From Rhodococcus sp. OK519 (lineage in GTDB: Bacteria > Actinomycetota > Actinomycetes > Mycobacteriales > Mycobacteriaceae): a stretch of DNA of 64,000 nt. Position numbers and translations under genes: made by a program. Every line of letters begins with the position of its first letter. Position 1 is the first letter of the stretch. A model generated the notes under the pieces. The model searched no databases. It worked only from the letters and a program-made list of their open reading frames with translations, and was not told the origin of the DNA. Positions 19,441-29,673 of the stretch are shown here, one piece after another. The DNA is taken from contig NZ_QAOW01000001.1 of NCBI RefSeq assembly GCF_003051005.1, positions 1,302,001 to 1,366,000 on the forward strand, written 5' to 3'.

Positions 19441-20511
19441 TCACCGAATATCCGCCGTCTGCTTGCGTAGGAACTCGATCGTCTGCGCGAGTGCGTTCAT
19501 ACCGTCGGCGTGGTCGAGGTCGAATTGGTACTCGTGCGCCAGTGGCGGCTCGTGGTCGTCGGGGTAGAAGAGTGTGGTCACCTCCACACCGAGTCCGGTC
19601 AGCTTGGACGCGAGAATTTTCGACTGCTTCTCCGTGAGCGGGTCCGCGTTGCCGCCGGAGATGTAGGTGGGTGGGAACTGTTCGGTGACGTGGTGCAGTG
19701 TCGACATCTGCGCCACCGCCTCCGAGTTGGCGATGTCCTTGGTGCCGGTGTACGCCCAGATCGACTCGGTCGTGCCCCAGCCGATGATGCCGGGTCCGCC
19801 GACCATGTTGGGAACGTCGTAGATGCCGCAGTTGAGCACCACACCACGGAGCTGCTCCGGACGCAGGGCGGTCTCGATCCCGACCGCGCGGGCGTAATCG
19901 GGGTTGGTGGCGATGGTCGCGAGTTGGCTCGACAACTGCGCTCCGGCGGAGTCGCCGGCCAGAACGATGCGGCTCGGATCGATGTGCAGACGTTCGGCGT
20001 TCGCGAGGACGTAGGTGTGGGCGTCGCGGAGTTGTCCGATAGCGGTCGGGTACGTGTGCTCGGGGCCGACGGAGTAGTCGAGCGCGACGACGGTGAATCC
20101 CGCGTCGGCGATCAACTGGTAGTACGGCGCGTAGTTGGTGCGGTGCCCCGAGATCCATGCGCCGCCGTGCGTCCAGATCACGGTGGGCAGGGTGCCGGTG
20201 GTCCCGGTCAGGCCCTCCGGGAAGTACACGTCGAGGTAGGCGTCGTCGTCGCCTGCCCGATATTGCTGATCGGAGATCGAGGTGACGCCGTCGGGGGCAT
20301 GCTTACCGAGCGCCTCCGTCGTCTTCTGCGCGCTCTTGTCGAAGACGAAGCGCACGATCATCGAGCCCGGCCAGGGGCTGGTCACGAACCCGACGATTGC
20401 GCCGACGACGACGGCAAGGATGACACCTGCAGTCCAGGCGGAGCGTCTCCGCCAGGGGTGGCCGCCGGGTTGCTTCCGGCGGGTGTCGTCGGGATTCGTA
20501 GTGGTCGTCAC
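19441..20511 (-). CDS. membrane-anchored alpha/beta-hydrolase (HSL-type esterase/lipase)
   Basis: Serine esterase with the hormone-sensitive-lipase layout: oxyanion motif HGGAW at residues 115-119, nucleophile Ser188 in GDSAG, then a downstream acid (GNADPLTE) and His (DHEPPLAH). An N-terminal helix (about residues 27-45) after an Arg-rich stretch anchors it, so the catalytic domain faces outside. The GTG start at 20511 has AGGAGAG seven bases upstream; longer in-frame starts have no support. 356 residues. It is divergent from the RarD gene and convergent with the Ig-repeat gene. Substrate unknown. Confidence 0.87.
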   Translation of the reverse strand: MTTTTNPDDTRRKQPGGHPWRRRSAWTAGVILAVVVGAIVGFVTSPWPGSMIVRFVFDKSAQKTTEALGKHAPDGVTSISDQQYRAGDDDAYLDVYFPEGLTGTTGTLPTVIWTHGGAWISGHRTNYAPYYQLIADAGFTVVALDYSVGPEHTYPTAIGQLRDAHTYVLANAERLHIDPSRIVLAGDSAGAQLSSQLATIATNPDYARAVGIETALRPEQLRGVVLNCGIYDVPNMVGGPGIIGWGTTESIWAYTGTKDIANSEAVAQMSTLHHVTEQFPPTYISGGNADPLTEKQSKILASKLTGLGVEVTTLFYPDDHEPPLAHEYQFDLDHADGMNALAQTIEFLRKQTADIR

Positions 20512-20599
20512 TCGGGCACTCTCCTGCGTGTCCGTGGGCCCGGAATCCGCGCCGGTGCCGTGCCGAGTCACAGTAGCCCGGGGGCTATCGTCGGAGAAC

Positions 20600-21532
20600 G
20601 TGACACAACGGGTTCGAACCGAGGATTCCACCGGACTGCTGGCCGGGTTCGGTGCGTACCTGATCTGGGGCATGTTCCCGATCTTCTTCGGCCTCCTCGA
20701 CCCCGCAGGATCACTCGAGGTGCTGGCCCACCGCATGGTGTGGACCGTCCTGCTGATGCTCGGGGTTCTCCTGGTGCTCGGAAAGCTGGGCTCTCTGCGC
20801 GGGCTGTCGGCGAGGACGTGGGGGTTGGTGACGGTCGCGACCGTCGCGATCGCGATCAACTGGGGTACATACATCTACGCGGTGGTTTCCGGCAACGTCG
20901 TCGAGGCCGCGCTCGGGTACTTCATCAATCCACTCGTCAGTGTCCTGATGGGCGTAGTGATCTTCCGTGAGCGGATCAGGCCCGCGCAGATCGTGGCGTT
21001 GGGCCTGGCAGCGATCGCCGTCGTGATCATCACCGTCGACTACGGCCGTCCCCCGGTGGTCGCCCTCACACTCGCGTTGTCGTTCGCGCTGTACGGCCTC
21101 GTCAAGAAGGTGGTGCCGCTCGATCCACGCACCAGCCTCACTGCCGAGGGCATCGTGGCGGCACCGTTCGCCGTCGTCTACCTGGTAACGGTGGCGGTCG
21201 CCGGGACCGGGTCCTTCTTCGGGAACGGCGCCGGCCACAGTCTGCTGCTGATGTTGGCCGGGCCCGTCACCGCCGCGCCGCTGCTGCTGTTCGGGCTGGC
21301 CGCGCAGCGCATCCCGCTGACGACGCTCGGCCTGCTCCAATACCTCACGCCGGCACTGCAGATGGTGTGGGGAGTGGTCGTCATGCACGAGGTCATGCCC
21401 CCGTCCCGGTGGATCGGATTCGCCCTCATCTGGGTCGCGCTCGTGGTGTTCACCACCGACGCCCTGGTTCGTGCACGTCGCGCGCGACGGGAGCGGTCGC
21501 GGCTCGGCGGGACCGTCGGTGCGAGGGCCTAG
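20600..21532 (+). CDS. rarD: RarD-family EamA permease
   Basis: Ten-helix inner-membrane protein of the drug/metabolite transporter superfamily, RarD subfamily (GAYLIWGMFPIFFGLLDP and NWGTYIYAV are typical). The GTG at 20600 follows TCGGAGAAC; longer in-frame extensions run into the divergent esterase start. 310 residues, normal length. Substrates of RarD proteins are unknown; the name comes from chloramphenicol-sensitive phenotypes in other bacteria. Confidence 0.9.
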   Translation: MTQRVRTEDSTGLLAGFGAYLIWGMFPIFFGLLDPAGSLEVLAHRMVWTVLLMLGVLLVLGKLGSLRGLSARTWGLVTVATVAIAINWGTYIYAVVSGNVVEAALGYFINPLVSVLMGVVIFRERIRPAQIVALGLAAIAVVIITVDYGRPPVVALTLALSFALYGLVKKVVPLDPRTSLTAEGIVAAPFAVVYLVTVAVAGTGSFFGNGAGHSLLLMLAGPVTAAPLLLFGLAAQRIPLTTLGLLQYLTPALQMVWGVVVMHEVMPPSRWIGFALIWVALVVFTTDALVRARRARRERSRLGGTVGARA

Positions 21533-21605
21533 ACTCGTGGGGCTCACTCAGGGCCGATGAACCCGCCGGTGCTCGCGCATCGGGCCGAAATACAGAGAGG
21601 CGCGC

Positions 21606-24600
21606 GTGGCTGACTCGTTCGTTCACCTGCACAATCACACCGAGTACTCGATGCTCGACGGTGCGGCAAAGGTCGGCCCGTTGTTCAAGGAGGCCGAGCG
21701 CCTGGGCATGACCGCGGTCGGCATGACCGACCACGGCAACATGTATGGCGCCAGCGAGTTCTACAACGTCGCCAAGAAGCACGGCATCAAGCCGATCATC
21801 GGCATCGAGGCGTACGTCGCGCCCGAGTCCCGCTTCAACACCAAGCGCGTGCTGTGGGGCGATCGCAGCCAGAAGTCCGACGACGTCTCCGGTAGCGGTG
21901 CCTACACCCACATGACGATGGTCGCCGAGAACGCCACGGGCCTTCGGAATCTGTTCAAGCTGTCGTCGCTCGCCTCCATCGAGGGGCAGCTCGGCAAGTG
22001 GCCGCGCATGGACGAGGAGCTCATCGCCACGCACCACGAGGGCATCATCGCCACCACCGGATGCCCGTCCGGCGAGATCCAGACCCGGCTCCGGCTCGGC
22101 CATGATCGGGAGGCCCTCGAGGCCGCCGCGAAGTGGCAGGAGATCTGGGGCAAGGACAACTTCTTTCTCGAGCTGATGGATCACGGCCTCTCGATCGAGC
22201 GCCGGGTCCGCGAGGGGCTGCTCGACATCGGTAAGCAGCTCGACATCCCGCCGCTCGCCACCAACGACTGCCACTACGTCACCAAGGACGCCGCCGAGAA
22301 CCACGAGGCGCTGTTGTGTATCCAGACCGGCAAGACGCTCTCGGACCCCACCCGATTCAAGTTCGACGGTGACGGCTACTACCTCAAGTCGGCCGACGAG
22401 ATGCGCGCCATCTGGGACGCGGAGGTCCCCGGGGCGTGTGACAGCTCGATCCTCATCGGTGAGCGCGTGCAGTCGTACGACGACGTGTGGGCGCACCACG
22501 ACCGGATGCCGATCTTCCCGGTGCCCGACGGTCACACGCAGCAGACGTTCCTGCGGCACGAGGTGCTGCGCGGTCTCGATCGGCGCTTCCCCGACGGCCC
22601 GCCGCAGGAATACCTCGCGCGCGCCGACTACGAGATCGGCGTCATCAACGAGATGGGCTTCCCGGCCTACTTCCTCGTCGTCGGTGACCTCATCAACCAC
22701 GCCCGGGACGTCGGTATCCGCGTCGGACCGGGTCGAGGCTCGGCGGCCGGTTCCCTCGTCGCGTACGCGATGGGCATCACCAACATCGACCCCATCCCGC
22801 ACGGCCTGCTGTTCGAGCGGTTCCTCAACCCCGAGCGCGTGTCGATGCCCGATATCGATATCGACTTCGACGATCGCCGCCGCGGCGAGATGGTGCGCTA
22901 CGCCACCGACAAGTGGGGCAGCGACAAGGTCGCCCAGGTCATCACGTTCGGCACCATCAAGACCAAGGCCGCCATCAAGGACTCCGCGCGAGTCCAGTTC
23001 GGGCAGCCCGGTTTCGCGATCGCCGACCAGATCACCAAGGCCCTGCCGCCGCCGATCATGGCGAAGGACATCTCGGTGTCGGGTATTACCGACCCCGAGC
23101 ACGAGCGGTACAAGGAGGCCGCCGAGGTCCGGGCGCTCATCGACTCCAACCCGGACGTCGCGAAGATCTACCAGACCGCAAAGGGCCTCGAGGGCCTGAT
23201 CCGCAACGCCGGCGTCCACGCCTGCGCGGTCATCATGTCGTCCGAGCCGCTCACCGACGCGATCCCGGTGTGGAAGCGCGCGCAGGACGGCGCGATCATC
23301 ACCGGCTGGGACTACCCGTCGTGCGAGGCCATCGGCCTGCTCAAGATGGACTTCCTCGGTCTGCGCAACCTCACCGTCATCGGTGACGCGATCGAGAACA
23401 TCAAGGCCAACCGCGGGATCGACATCGACCTCGACACGTTGCCGATCGAGGACCCGGCCACGTACGAGTTGCTCGCGCGCGGTGACACTCTCGGTGTCTT
23501 CCAGCTCGACGGCAGCGCAATGCGGGACCTGCTGCGGCGCATGCAGCCCACCGGCTTCGAGGACATCGTCGCCGTGCTGGCGCTGTACCGCCCCGGTCCG
23601 ATGGGCATGAATGCGCACAACGACTACGCGGACCGCAAGAACGGCCGGCAGGACGTCAAGCCGATCCACCCGGAGCTCGAGGAGCCGCTCAAGGAGATCC
23701 TCAAGGACACCTTCGGCCTGATCGTCTACCAGGAGCAGATCATGCAGATCGCTCAGAAGGTGGCCGGCTACTCGCTGGGACAGGCCGACATCCTCCGTCG
23801 AGCCATGGGTAAGAAGAAGCTCTCGGTGCTCGAGGAGGCCTACGCCGGTTTCCGCGACGGCATGCTGAAGAACGAGTTCTCCGAGCCCGCCATCAAGGCG
23901 CTGTGGGACACCATCCTCCCGTTCGCCGGCTACGCGTTCAACAAGTCGCACGCCGCCGGCTACGGCCTCGTCTCGTTCTGGACCGCGTATCTCAAGGCCA
24001 ACTACCCGGCCGAGTACATGGCCGGCCTGCTCACCTCCGTCGGCGACGACAAGGACAAGGCCGCGGTGTACCTGTCGGACTGCCGGAAGATGGGCATCAC
24101 GGTGCTCCCGCCGGACGTCAACGAGTCCGAGTTGAACTTCGCCTCGGTGGGCGAGGACATCCGGTTCGGGCTCGGCGCGGTGCGCAACGTCGGCGCCAAC
24201 GTGGTGGCGTCGATCATCAAGGCGCGGGCGGAGAAGTCGAAGTTCACGGACTTCTCCGACTACCTCGGCAAGATCGATGCGCTGGCGTGCTCGAAGAAGG
24301 TCACCGAATCCCTCATCAAGGCAGGCGGATTCGATTCGCTCGAACACCCGCGCAAGGGCCTGATGCTGGTGCACGCCGACGCGATCGACGCGGTGATGGG
24401 CACCAAGAAGGCCGAGGCAATGGGTCAGTTCGACCTGTTCGGCGGCGATGACGCGGACGAGTCCGTGGCGTCCGTGTTCAACGTGAAGATTCCCGACGAG
24501 GAGTGGGACACCAAGCACCGGTTGGCGCTCGAGCGCGAGATGCTCGGCCTCTACGTCTCGGGCCATCCGCTCAACGGCATCGAGCACGTGCTCGCGGCGC

Positions 24601-25142
24601 AGTCCGACACGTCCATTCCCACGATCCTCGAGGGCGACATCAAGGACGGCACCCAGGTCACGATCGGTGGCATCCTTGCCTCGGTGAACCGCCGCATCAA
24701 CAAGAACGGCCTGACCTGGGCCTCGGCGCAGCTCGAGGACCTCTCGGGTGGCATCGAGGTGCTGTTCTTCCCGCAGGCGTACTCGGTGTACGGCATGGAC
24801 GTGGTCGAAGACTCGGTGGTGCTGGTCAAGGCGCGGGTCTCGGTTCGCGACGACCGAGTGTCCCTCATCGCCAACGATCTTGCGGTGCCGGATCTTTCGG
24901 CGATCGGTGTGGCCAAGCCGGTCGCGGTGAGTCTCCCGGTCAGGCAGTGCACCAAGGAGAAGCTCGGCGCGCTCAAGCAGGTCCTCTCCCGTCATCCCGG
25001 AACGGCCGACGTGCACGTCAAGCTCATCGGCGCGCGCGGAACGTCGCTGTGGAAGGTCGACGAGATGCTCCGGGTGGAGCCGTCGTCGTCACTCATGGGT
25101 GATCTCAAGGCGCTGCTCGGGCCCAGCTGTCTCGCGGGCTGA
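21606..25142 (+). CDS. dnaE1: DNA polymerase III alpha subunit DnaE1
   Basis: Main replicative polymerase. An N-terminal PHP domain ([13 protein letters not shown], residues 6-18) in this lineage is a proofreading exonuclease. The palm carries Asp416 and Asp418 in PDIDID and Asp582 in KMDFLGL, matching the E. coli catalytic triad. The beta-clamp and OB-fold regions follow ([18 protein letters not shown]). The 1,178 residues equal mycobacterial DnaE1. It starts with GTG after AGAGAGG. It is a single-gene unit convergent with the DUF5995 gene 54 bases downstream. Confidence 0.98.
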   Translation: MADSFVHLHNHTEYSMLDGAAKVGPLFKEAERLGMTAVGMTDHGNMYGASEFYNVAKKHGIKPIIGIEAYVAPESRFNTKRVLWGDRSQKSDDVSGSGAYTHMTMVAENATGLRNLFKLSSLASIEGQLGKWPRMDEELIATHHEGIIATTGCPSGEIQTRLRLGHDREALEAAAKWQEIWGKDNFFLELMDHGLSIERRVREGLLDIGKQLDIPPLATNDCHYVTKDAAENHEALLCIQTGKTLSDPTRFKFDGDGYYLKSADEMRAIWDAEVPGACDSSILIGERVQSYDDVWAHHDRMPIFPVPDGHTQQTFLRHEVLRGLDRRFPDGPPQEYLARADYEIGVINEMGFPAYFLVVGDLINHARDVGIRVGPGRGSAAGSLVAYAMGITNIDPIPHGLLFERFLNPERVSMPDIDIDFDDRRRGEMVRYATDKWGSDKVAQVITFGTIKTKAAIKDSARVQFGQPGFAIADQITKALPPPIMAKDISVSGITDPEHERYKEAAEVRALIDSNPDVAKIYQTAKGLEGLIRNAGVHACAVIMSSEPLTDAIPVWKRAQDGAIITGWDYPSCEAIGLLKMDFLGLRNLTVIGDAIENIKANRGIDIDLDTLPIEDPATYELLARGDTLGVFQLDGSAMRDLLRRMQPTGFEDIVAVLALYRPGPMGMNAHNDYADRKNGRQDVKPIHPELEEPLKEILKDTFGLIVYQEQIMQIAQKVAGYSLGQADILRRAMGKKKLSVLEEAYAGFRDGMLKNEFSEPAIKALWDTILPFAGYAFNKSHAAGYGLVSFWTAYLKANYPAEYMAGLLTSVGDDKDKAAVYLSDCRKMGITVLPPDVNESELNFASVGEDIRFGLGAVRNVGANVVASIIKARAEKSKFTDFSDYLGKIDALACSKKVTESLIKAGGFDSLEHPRKGLMLVHADAIDAVMGTKKAEAMGQFDLFGGDDADESVASVFNVKIPDEEWDTKHRLALEREMLGLYVSGHPLNGIEHVLAAQSDTSIPTILEGDIKDGTQVTIGGILASVNRRINKNGLTWASAQLEDLSGGIEVLFFPQAYSVYGMDVVEDSVVLVKARVSVRDDRVSLIANDLAVPDLSAIGVAKPVAVSLPVRQCTKEKLGALKQVLSRHPGTADVHVKLIGARGTSLWKVDEMLRVEPSSSLMGDLKALLGPSCLAG

Positions 25143-25196
25143 CACACGCCGCTGCCGCAGCGGTGCGGTGCCCGCCGACCTTTGCCATTGCAGGGG

Positions 25197-26087
25197 TCAG
25201 AGCCCGCCGAGGTCGGACAGTGTCTGCAGCGCGCCGTCCGTCGCCCGCCAGAGGCCGTCCATCTCTTGTTCGGCGGTCGGTCGGATCTGTGGATTCTGGA
25301 GGGCGAATCCGTTTGCCAGCGTGATGGTGTTGTAGGCGCTGTCGGCGGCGCGGAGCATGCTCTGTGACGGCTGGTCGTTGCCGGCCAACCGGTCGAGTCC
25401 TTCGCCCAAGAAGTAGAACCGCCACAGTGGACCGAGATCGGCGTCGTACACGTCCCTGGTCAGGGTCACGATCGATTCACCCTTGACGGCAATCGAGTCG
25501 ACGATCCGGTAGAAGTCGGGGACGTTCTCGGTCCGGGTGCCGCTGGTGTCGACCGCGTGTGCCAGATCGACGGTGAGGTGCGCGTTGTAGCCGGCCATTG
25601 CGACGCGGGCGGGACTCGCCGTGCACTGCCGTGCCAGTGCGAAGTAGTGGGCCCACCCGGGATCGGCCGGTGCGCCTGTGAACTCGGCGTGGAGATTGCG
25701 CAAATAGCGCGCCAGGAGGTCGTAGCTGATCGTGGGGGACCAGGTTCGATCCGGAAGCGCCGCGGGATCGCGCTGCAGGGGCAGGACGGCCTCGTGCTCG
25801 ACGGCATTCAGTCCGACCGAGAACAGACCCCGCCAGTCCCGGTGCGCGACGAGGACGTCCGTGATCCGGCGATGTCGCTCGATCGCGGCCTCGAGCCGGG
25901 CGAGCCCGGACCCCGGCAACGTGGATGTATCGCTCAGCCCGGCGATACTCTCGATCTCGTTCGCGCTCAATGCCGTTCCGCAAGCGGCGGCGGCCACCGG
26001 GCCGTCGGCTGCGGCGTGAGCGGGGGGCAGGAGCGCGAACGAAGCTCCGATGGCGACCAGGGGTGCGAACAACCGGAGCGAGCGCAT
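25197..26087 (-). CDS. secreted DUF5995-family protein
   Basis: A 296-residue exported protein with a signal peptide ending near PPAHAAA. The mature part is helical and contains TISYDLLARYLRNLHAEF, a GYNAHLTVDLAHAV segment and RFYFLGEGLDRL, matching the DUF5995 family of actinobacteria, which has no known function. Conserved His and Asp residues (NAHLTVDLAHAVD) could bind metal, but that is conjecture. It is transcribed alone toward dnaE1. Confidence 0.75.
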   Translation of the reverse strand: MRSLRLFAPLVAIGASFALLPPAHAAADGPVAAAACGTALSANEIESIAGLSDTSTLPGSGLARLEAAIERHRRITDVLVAHRDWRGLFSVGLNAVEHEAVLPLQRDPAALPDRTWSPTISYDLLARYLRNLHAEFTGAPADPGWAHYFALARQCTASPARVAMAGYNAHLTVDLAHAVDTSGTRTENVPDFYRIVDSIAVKGESIVTLTRDVYDADLGPLWRFYFLGEGLDRLAGNDQPSQSMLRAADSAYNTITLANGFALQNPQIRPTAEQEMDGLWRATDGALQTLSDLGGL

Positions 26088-26139
26088 CGCCTGAGCGTAG
26101 GTGCTCGGATCGGTTCGCGCCGATCGAACCGATCCGAGG

Positions 26140-26874
26140 TCACGCCACGCGCATGCCGGAGGGAAGTTTCCCGATCGGGGTGCGGAGTCGCCGGCGGCCG
26201 GCCGCCAGCGCGGCGGCGGCCACTACGGCCTGGATGCCTACGCCGAGTGGCCAGATCGGCCCCGGTCGTGTTGTCGGCGCGCTCTCGCCGGTCAGGCAGG
26301 GCACATTCTCGAGGCCGCCGCGTTGTGCGTCGCGCACGCTCGAACTGATCGAGCCCATCACGCCGAAGTCGCCGAACGTATCGGATGACTTGGGAACGGC
26401 ATCGGACACGATGACGAAGGGATTCGCCGCGAGCATCCAGGCGGTTCGTTCGGTGTGCAGGACGGTGCGGGACGTGGTCTCGGTCTCGCTGCACATATAG
26501 CGTCCGTCGTCTCCGTCGGGCGTCCAGCCCACGACACTGGGCACGCGAATATCCTCGCGTGTCATCGCCGAACCGAGACCGAAGGCGATCGGCGTCCCGA
26601 CCGTGAACGCCGCCACCAGGAGGTACGTCGCGGTGACCGCGAACAGGGGGCGGTGCGAGCGGGCAGAGATGCCGATGCCGATCGCGCACATCAGGGCGAG
26701 TTCGAGCGCCACCATGAGAACGAACACCGGCAGGCTCGCGACCTGGACGCCGCCACTGAGCACCGCCCACACCAGTGCCGGTACGGCCGCGGCGAGGAAC
26801 GCCAGCGACGCGACCCATGCGGCCAGCCACTTCCCCCACAACAACTGGCCGGGGCGCAGCGGAGCCCGGTTGCG
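26140..26874 (-). pseudogene. 5'-truncated ABC-2 type permease
   Basis: The frame encodes the C-terminal part of an ABC-2 permease: RPGQLLWGKWLAAW, the loop that normally follows the first two helices, then four further hydrophobic segments and a large external loop with two Cys. It lacks the N-terminal helices and the first open codon follows a TGA directly. No ABC ATPase gene is near. A TTG at 26844 could start a 234-residue product, but that would not be a working permease. It reads in the same frame as the small protein upstream, with one TGA between. Confidence 0.65.
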
Positions 26875-27120
26875 TCAGTGCGTGGGCGGCGCTGCCCGGT
26901 GCGCGAGTACGAGACGACGCGCCCACCACACGACGACCGCGACGCCGGCGGCGATCAACACCGCGGGCTGCAGCGCCTGCGTCACGAGGAGCACCAAAAG
27001 GAACGCGACGGCTCCGGCGGCGAGCGCTTCGATCTTGTAGAGCGGCCAGGCTGTGCCGGCCAGGTCGACGGTGGTGCGAGCGTGGGCGACACGGGTGTGC
27101 CGGGGGAGTGCGGCGGTCAT
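26875..27120 (-). CDS. small two-helix membrane protein
   Basis: An 81-residue protein from ATG at 27120 (an in-frame GTG at 27129 is possible). After a basic N-terminus comes WPLYKIEAL and two helices (about residues 36-52 and 54-68, with VVVWWARRL). I know of similar small proteins next to GntR/ABC gene sets in related genera, but have no family name. Its TGA stop is the only interruption between it and the permease remnant, in the same frame. It may be a genuine small gene or the head of a deleted fusion. Confidence 0.55.
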   Translation of the reverse strand: MTAALPRHTRVAHARTTVDLAGTAWPLYKIEALAAGAVAFLLVLLVTQALQPAVLIAAGVAVVVWWARRLVLAHRAAPPTH

Positions 27121-27286
27121 ACGGTGCACCTCGTCTCGCGCCTTGTTCGGCCTGTCCTCTCGATGTGTTCAGACTACCGTGATCGACAAGTTCGGTCCAA
27201 CTAACAATTTCCGTCGAACCTCGGAAAATTCCGCCGTCCGGGCGATCGGGTGGTCAAGATCATGTGCAGGGTGTTGACTTGAGGGC

Positions 27287-27724
27287 ATGCCTCTCACCGG
27301 TGAATACGAACCCAGCCCCGCATCCTGGGCCGCGGACCAGGTCGACCTCTACGAGCGCTCCGGCGGTACCGAGGGAACGATGATGGAGGGCAAGGCCGTC
27401 ATCATCCTGACGACGAAGGGTGCCAAGTCCGGCAAGCTTCGCAAGACGCCGCTCATGCGCGTCGAGCACGACGGCGAGTACGCGGTGGTCGCGTCACTCG
27501 GCGGCGCTCCGAAGAATCCGGTCTGGTACTACAACATCGTTGCGGACCCGCACGTCGAACTGCAGGACGGGCCGGTCAAGAAGGACATGACGGCGCGCGA
27601 GGTCACCGGCGAGGAAAAGGCCGTCTGGTGGGAACGCGCAGTGGAGGCGTGGCCCGACTACGCCAAGTACCAGACCAAGACCGATCGCGAGATCCCGCTG
27701 TTCGTCCTCACCGCCCAGGAGTAG
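27287..27724 (+). CDS. Ddn-family F420-dependent nitroreductase/quinone reductase
   Basis: Split-barrel deazaflavin-binding protein related to M. tuberculosis Ddn, which uses reduced F420 to reduce quinones and nitroimidazoles. It has 145 residues with family motifs [36 protein letters not shown] and [10 protein letters not shown]; the basic KSGKLRK stretch contacts F420 in relatives. The natural substrate here is not predictable. It is a single gene, starting at ATG 27287. Confidence 0.9.
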   Translation: MPLTGEYEPSPASWAADQVDLYERSGGTEGTMMEGKAVIILTTKGAKSGKLRKTPLMRVEHDGEYAVVASLGGAPKNPVWYYNIVADPHVELQDGPVKKDMTAREVTGEEKAVWWERAVEAWPDYAKYQTKTDREIPLFVLTAQE

Positions 27725-27835
27725 TGGCCGGTCGTAGTTCTCGGGGGTAATCGTCGTCCCCCAGCCGAGAGGCCCGGATCCCGGTAGCCTGCGAAAGCAG
27801 GGGATGGGATCCGGACTACTCGGACGGAGGCCGTC

Positions 27836-29611
27836 ATGGCGGCGAGAACTGTTGCAGATCAACTTGTTTCCCAACTGGTGGATGCGGGCGTGCAGCGCAT
27901 CTACGGCATCGTGGGAGACAGCCTCAATCCCGTGGTCGATGCCGTCCGGCGGACCGGCGGGTCGGCGGACGGCGGCATCGACTGGATCCACGTCCGGCAC
28001 GAGGAGGCAGCCGCGTTCGCGGCCGCGGCCGAGGCGCAGATCACCGGCAAACTGGCGGTGTGCGCCGGATCATGTGGGCCGGGCAATCTGCATCTGATCA
28101 ACGGCCTGTACGACGCGAATCGCTCCGGCGCGCCGGTGCTCGCGATCGCCTCCCACATTCCCAGCGCCCAGATCGGCATGGGGTATTTCCAGGAGACCCA
28201 CCCGGATCGACTGTTCGTCGAATGTTCGCGCTACACCGAGATGATCAGTTCGCCGGCGCAGTCGGCGAGGGTTGTCCAGAGTGCGATGCAGCACGCGATC
28301 GCGAAGTCGGGAGTCGCCGTCATCACCCTGCCCGGTGATGTCGCCGAGGAACCGTCGCAGGGCACTCCGCCGCCACTGGCGCGCACGGGTGCGCCGGCCC
28401 TCGTTGCGGCGGAGGAGGACGTGCGCGCGCTCGCCGACGCGATCAACGAGGCCTCGGCCGTCGCGATCTTCGCAGGCGCCGGTGTCCGCGATGCCCGTGA
28501 GGAGTTGCTCGCGCTCGCCGACACCATCGGTGCGCCCATCGGTCACACATTGCGCGGCAAGGAGTGGATCCAGTACGACAATCCGTTCGACGTCGGCATG
28601 ACGGGCCTGCTCGGCTACGGCGCCGCGCACGACGGCATCCACGACGCCGACCTACTAGTTCTCGTCGGCACCGACTTCCCGTACGACCAGTTCCTGCCCG
28701 ACGACGTCCGCACCGCGCAGATCGACGCGGCGGCCGAGACGCTCGGCCGGCGGACCGGCGTCGACCTTCCCGTGCACGGTGACGCACGATCCGTCCTGCG
28801 AGCCCTGACGCCCCTCGTCGAACGCAAGACGAACCGCAAGTTCCTCGAGAAGACCCTGGACCGGCACGAGAAGCTGATGACGCAGGTGGTCGGGGCCTAC
28901 GCCGAGTCGGTGAAGCAGCGGACGCCCATTCACCCCGAGTACGCGGCATCGCTCCTCGACGGACTCGCCGCCGACGACGCCATCTTCACGGCCGACACCG
29001 GCATGTGCAATGTCTGGACCGCGCGCTATCTCGAACCCAACGGCCGCCGCAGGTTCCTGTCGTCCGCCCTGCACGGGTCGATGGCGAACGCCCTGCCCCA
29101 CGCGATCGGCGCGCAGATCGCCGAACCCGGGCGGCAGGTGGTCGCGATGGCGGGTGACGGCGGGTTGTCGATGCTGTTGGGTGAGCTGATCACCGTCGCG
29201 ATGTACAAGTTGCCGGTGAAGATCGTGGTGTTCGACAATTCGACACTCGGCATGGTCAAGCTCGAAATGCTGGTCGACGGTCTGCCCGATTTCGGAGTGG
29301 ATGTCCCGTCTGTCGACTATGCCGCTCTCGCAGCGACTTTGGGGATCTTTTCTCGACGGATCGAGGATCCTGCCGACGTCGAGTCGGGTCTCCGAGCGGC
29401 CTTCGAGCACGACGGGCCGGCCCTCGTCGACATCGTCACCGACCCCAACGCGCTGTCGCTACCGCCTGCGATCACGGGCGAGCAGGTTCGTGGTTTCGCG
29501 CTGGCGATGTCGAAGATGGTGATGAACGGCGGTGCAGCAGAGGCGGTTCAGATGGCCCGGTCGAATCTGCGGAACGTACCGCGGCCGTCGCAGTTCTCGC
29601 CGCGCGGCTGA
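27836..29611 (+). CDS. poxB: thiamine-diphosphate pyruvate dehydrogenase/oxidase, PoxB-like
   Basis: Peripheral membrane flavoenzyme converting pyruvate to acetate and CO2, passing electrons to quinone in PoxB members. It has the three ThDP-enzyme domains: the Pyr domain with RHEEAAAFAAAAEAQ (Glu for cofactor activation), the FAD-type middle domain, and the PP domain with the thiamine motif GDGGLSMLLGEL ending in FDNS. A C-terminal tail after VDIVTDPNALSLPP resembles the PoxB membrane-binding end. 591 residues, as expected. Acetolactate synthase is less likely because PNALSLPP is PoxB-like and no small subunit follows. Confidence 0.88.
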   Translation: MAARTVADQLVSQLVDAGVQRIYGIVGDSLNPVVDAVRRTGGSADGGIDWIHVRHEEAAAFAAAAEAQITGKLAVCAGSCGPGNLHLINGLYDANRSGAPVLAIASHIPSAQIGMGYFQETHPDRLFVECSRYTEMISSPAQSARVVQSAMQHAIAKSGVAVITLPGDVAEEPSQGTPPPLARTGAPALVAAEEDVRALADAINEASAVAIFAGAGVRDAREELLALADTIGAPIGHTLRGKEWIQYDNPFDVGMTGLLGYGAAHDGIHDADLLVLVGTDFPYDQFLPDDVRTAQIDAAAETLGRRTGVDLPVHGDARSVLRALTPLVERKTNRKFLEKTLDRHEKLMTQVVGAYAESVKQRTPIHPEYAASLLDGLAADDAIFTADTGMCNVWTARYLEPNGRRRFLSSALHGSMANALPHAIGAQIAEPGRQVVAMAGDGGLSMLLGELITVAMYKLPVKIVVFDNSTLGMVKLEMLVDGLPDFGVDVPSVDYAALAATLGIFSRRIEDPADVESGLRAAFEHDGPALVDIVTDPNALSLPPAITGEQVRGFALAMSKMVMNGGAAEAVQMARSNLRNVPRPSQFSPRG

Positions 29612-29673
29612 CCGAGTCCGCGCAATGGCGGGGCGGTTGCGCGGACGCCCGCCTGTAGTGGGAAAATGCATGG

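Noticed and set aside
21450-25016. Minus-strand open frame of 1,188 codons opposite dnaE1
   Set aside because: Shadow of dnaE1 codon bias; DnaE1 motifs on the plus strand are decisive.
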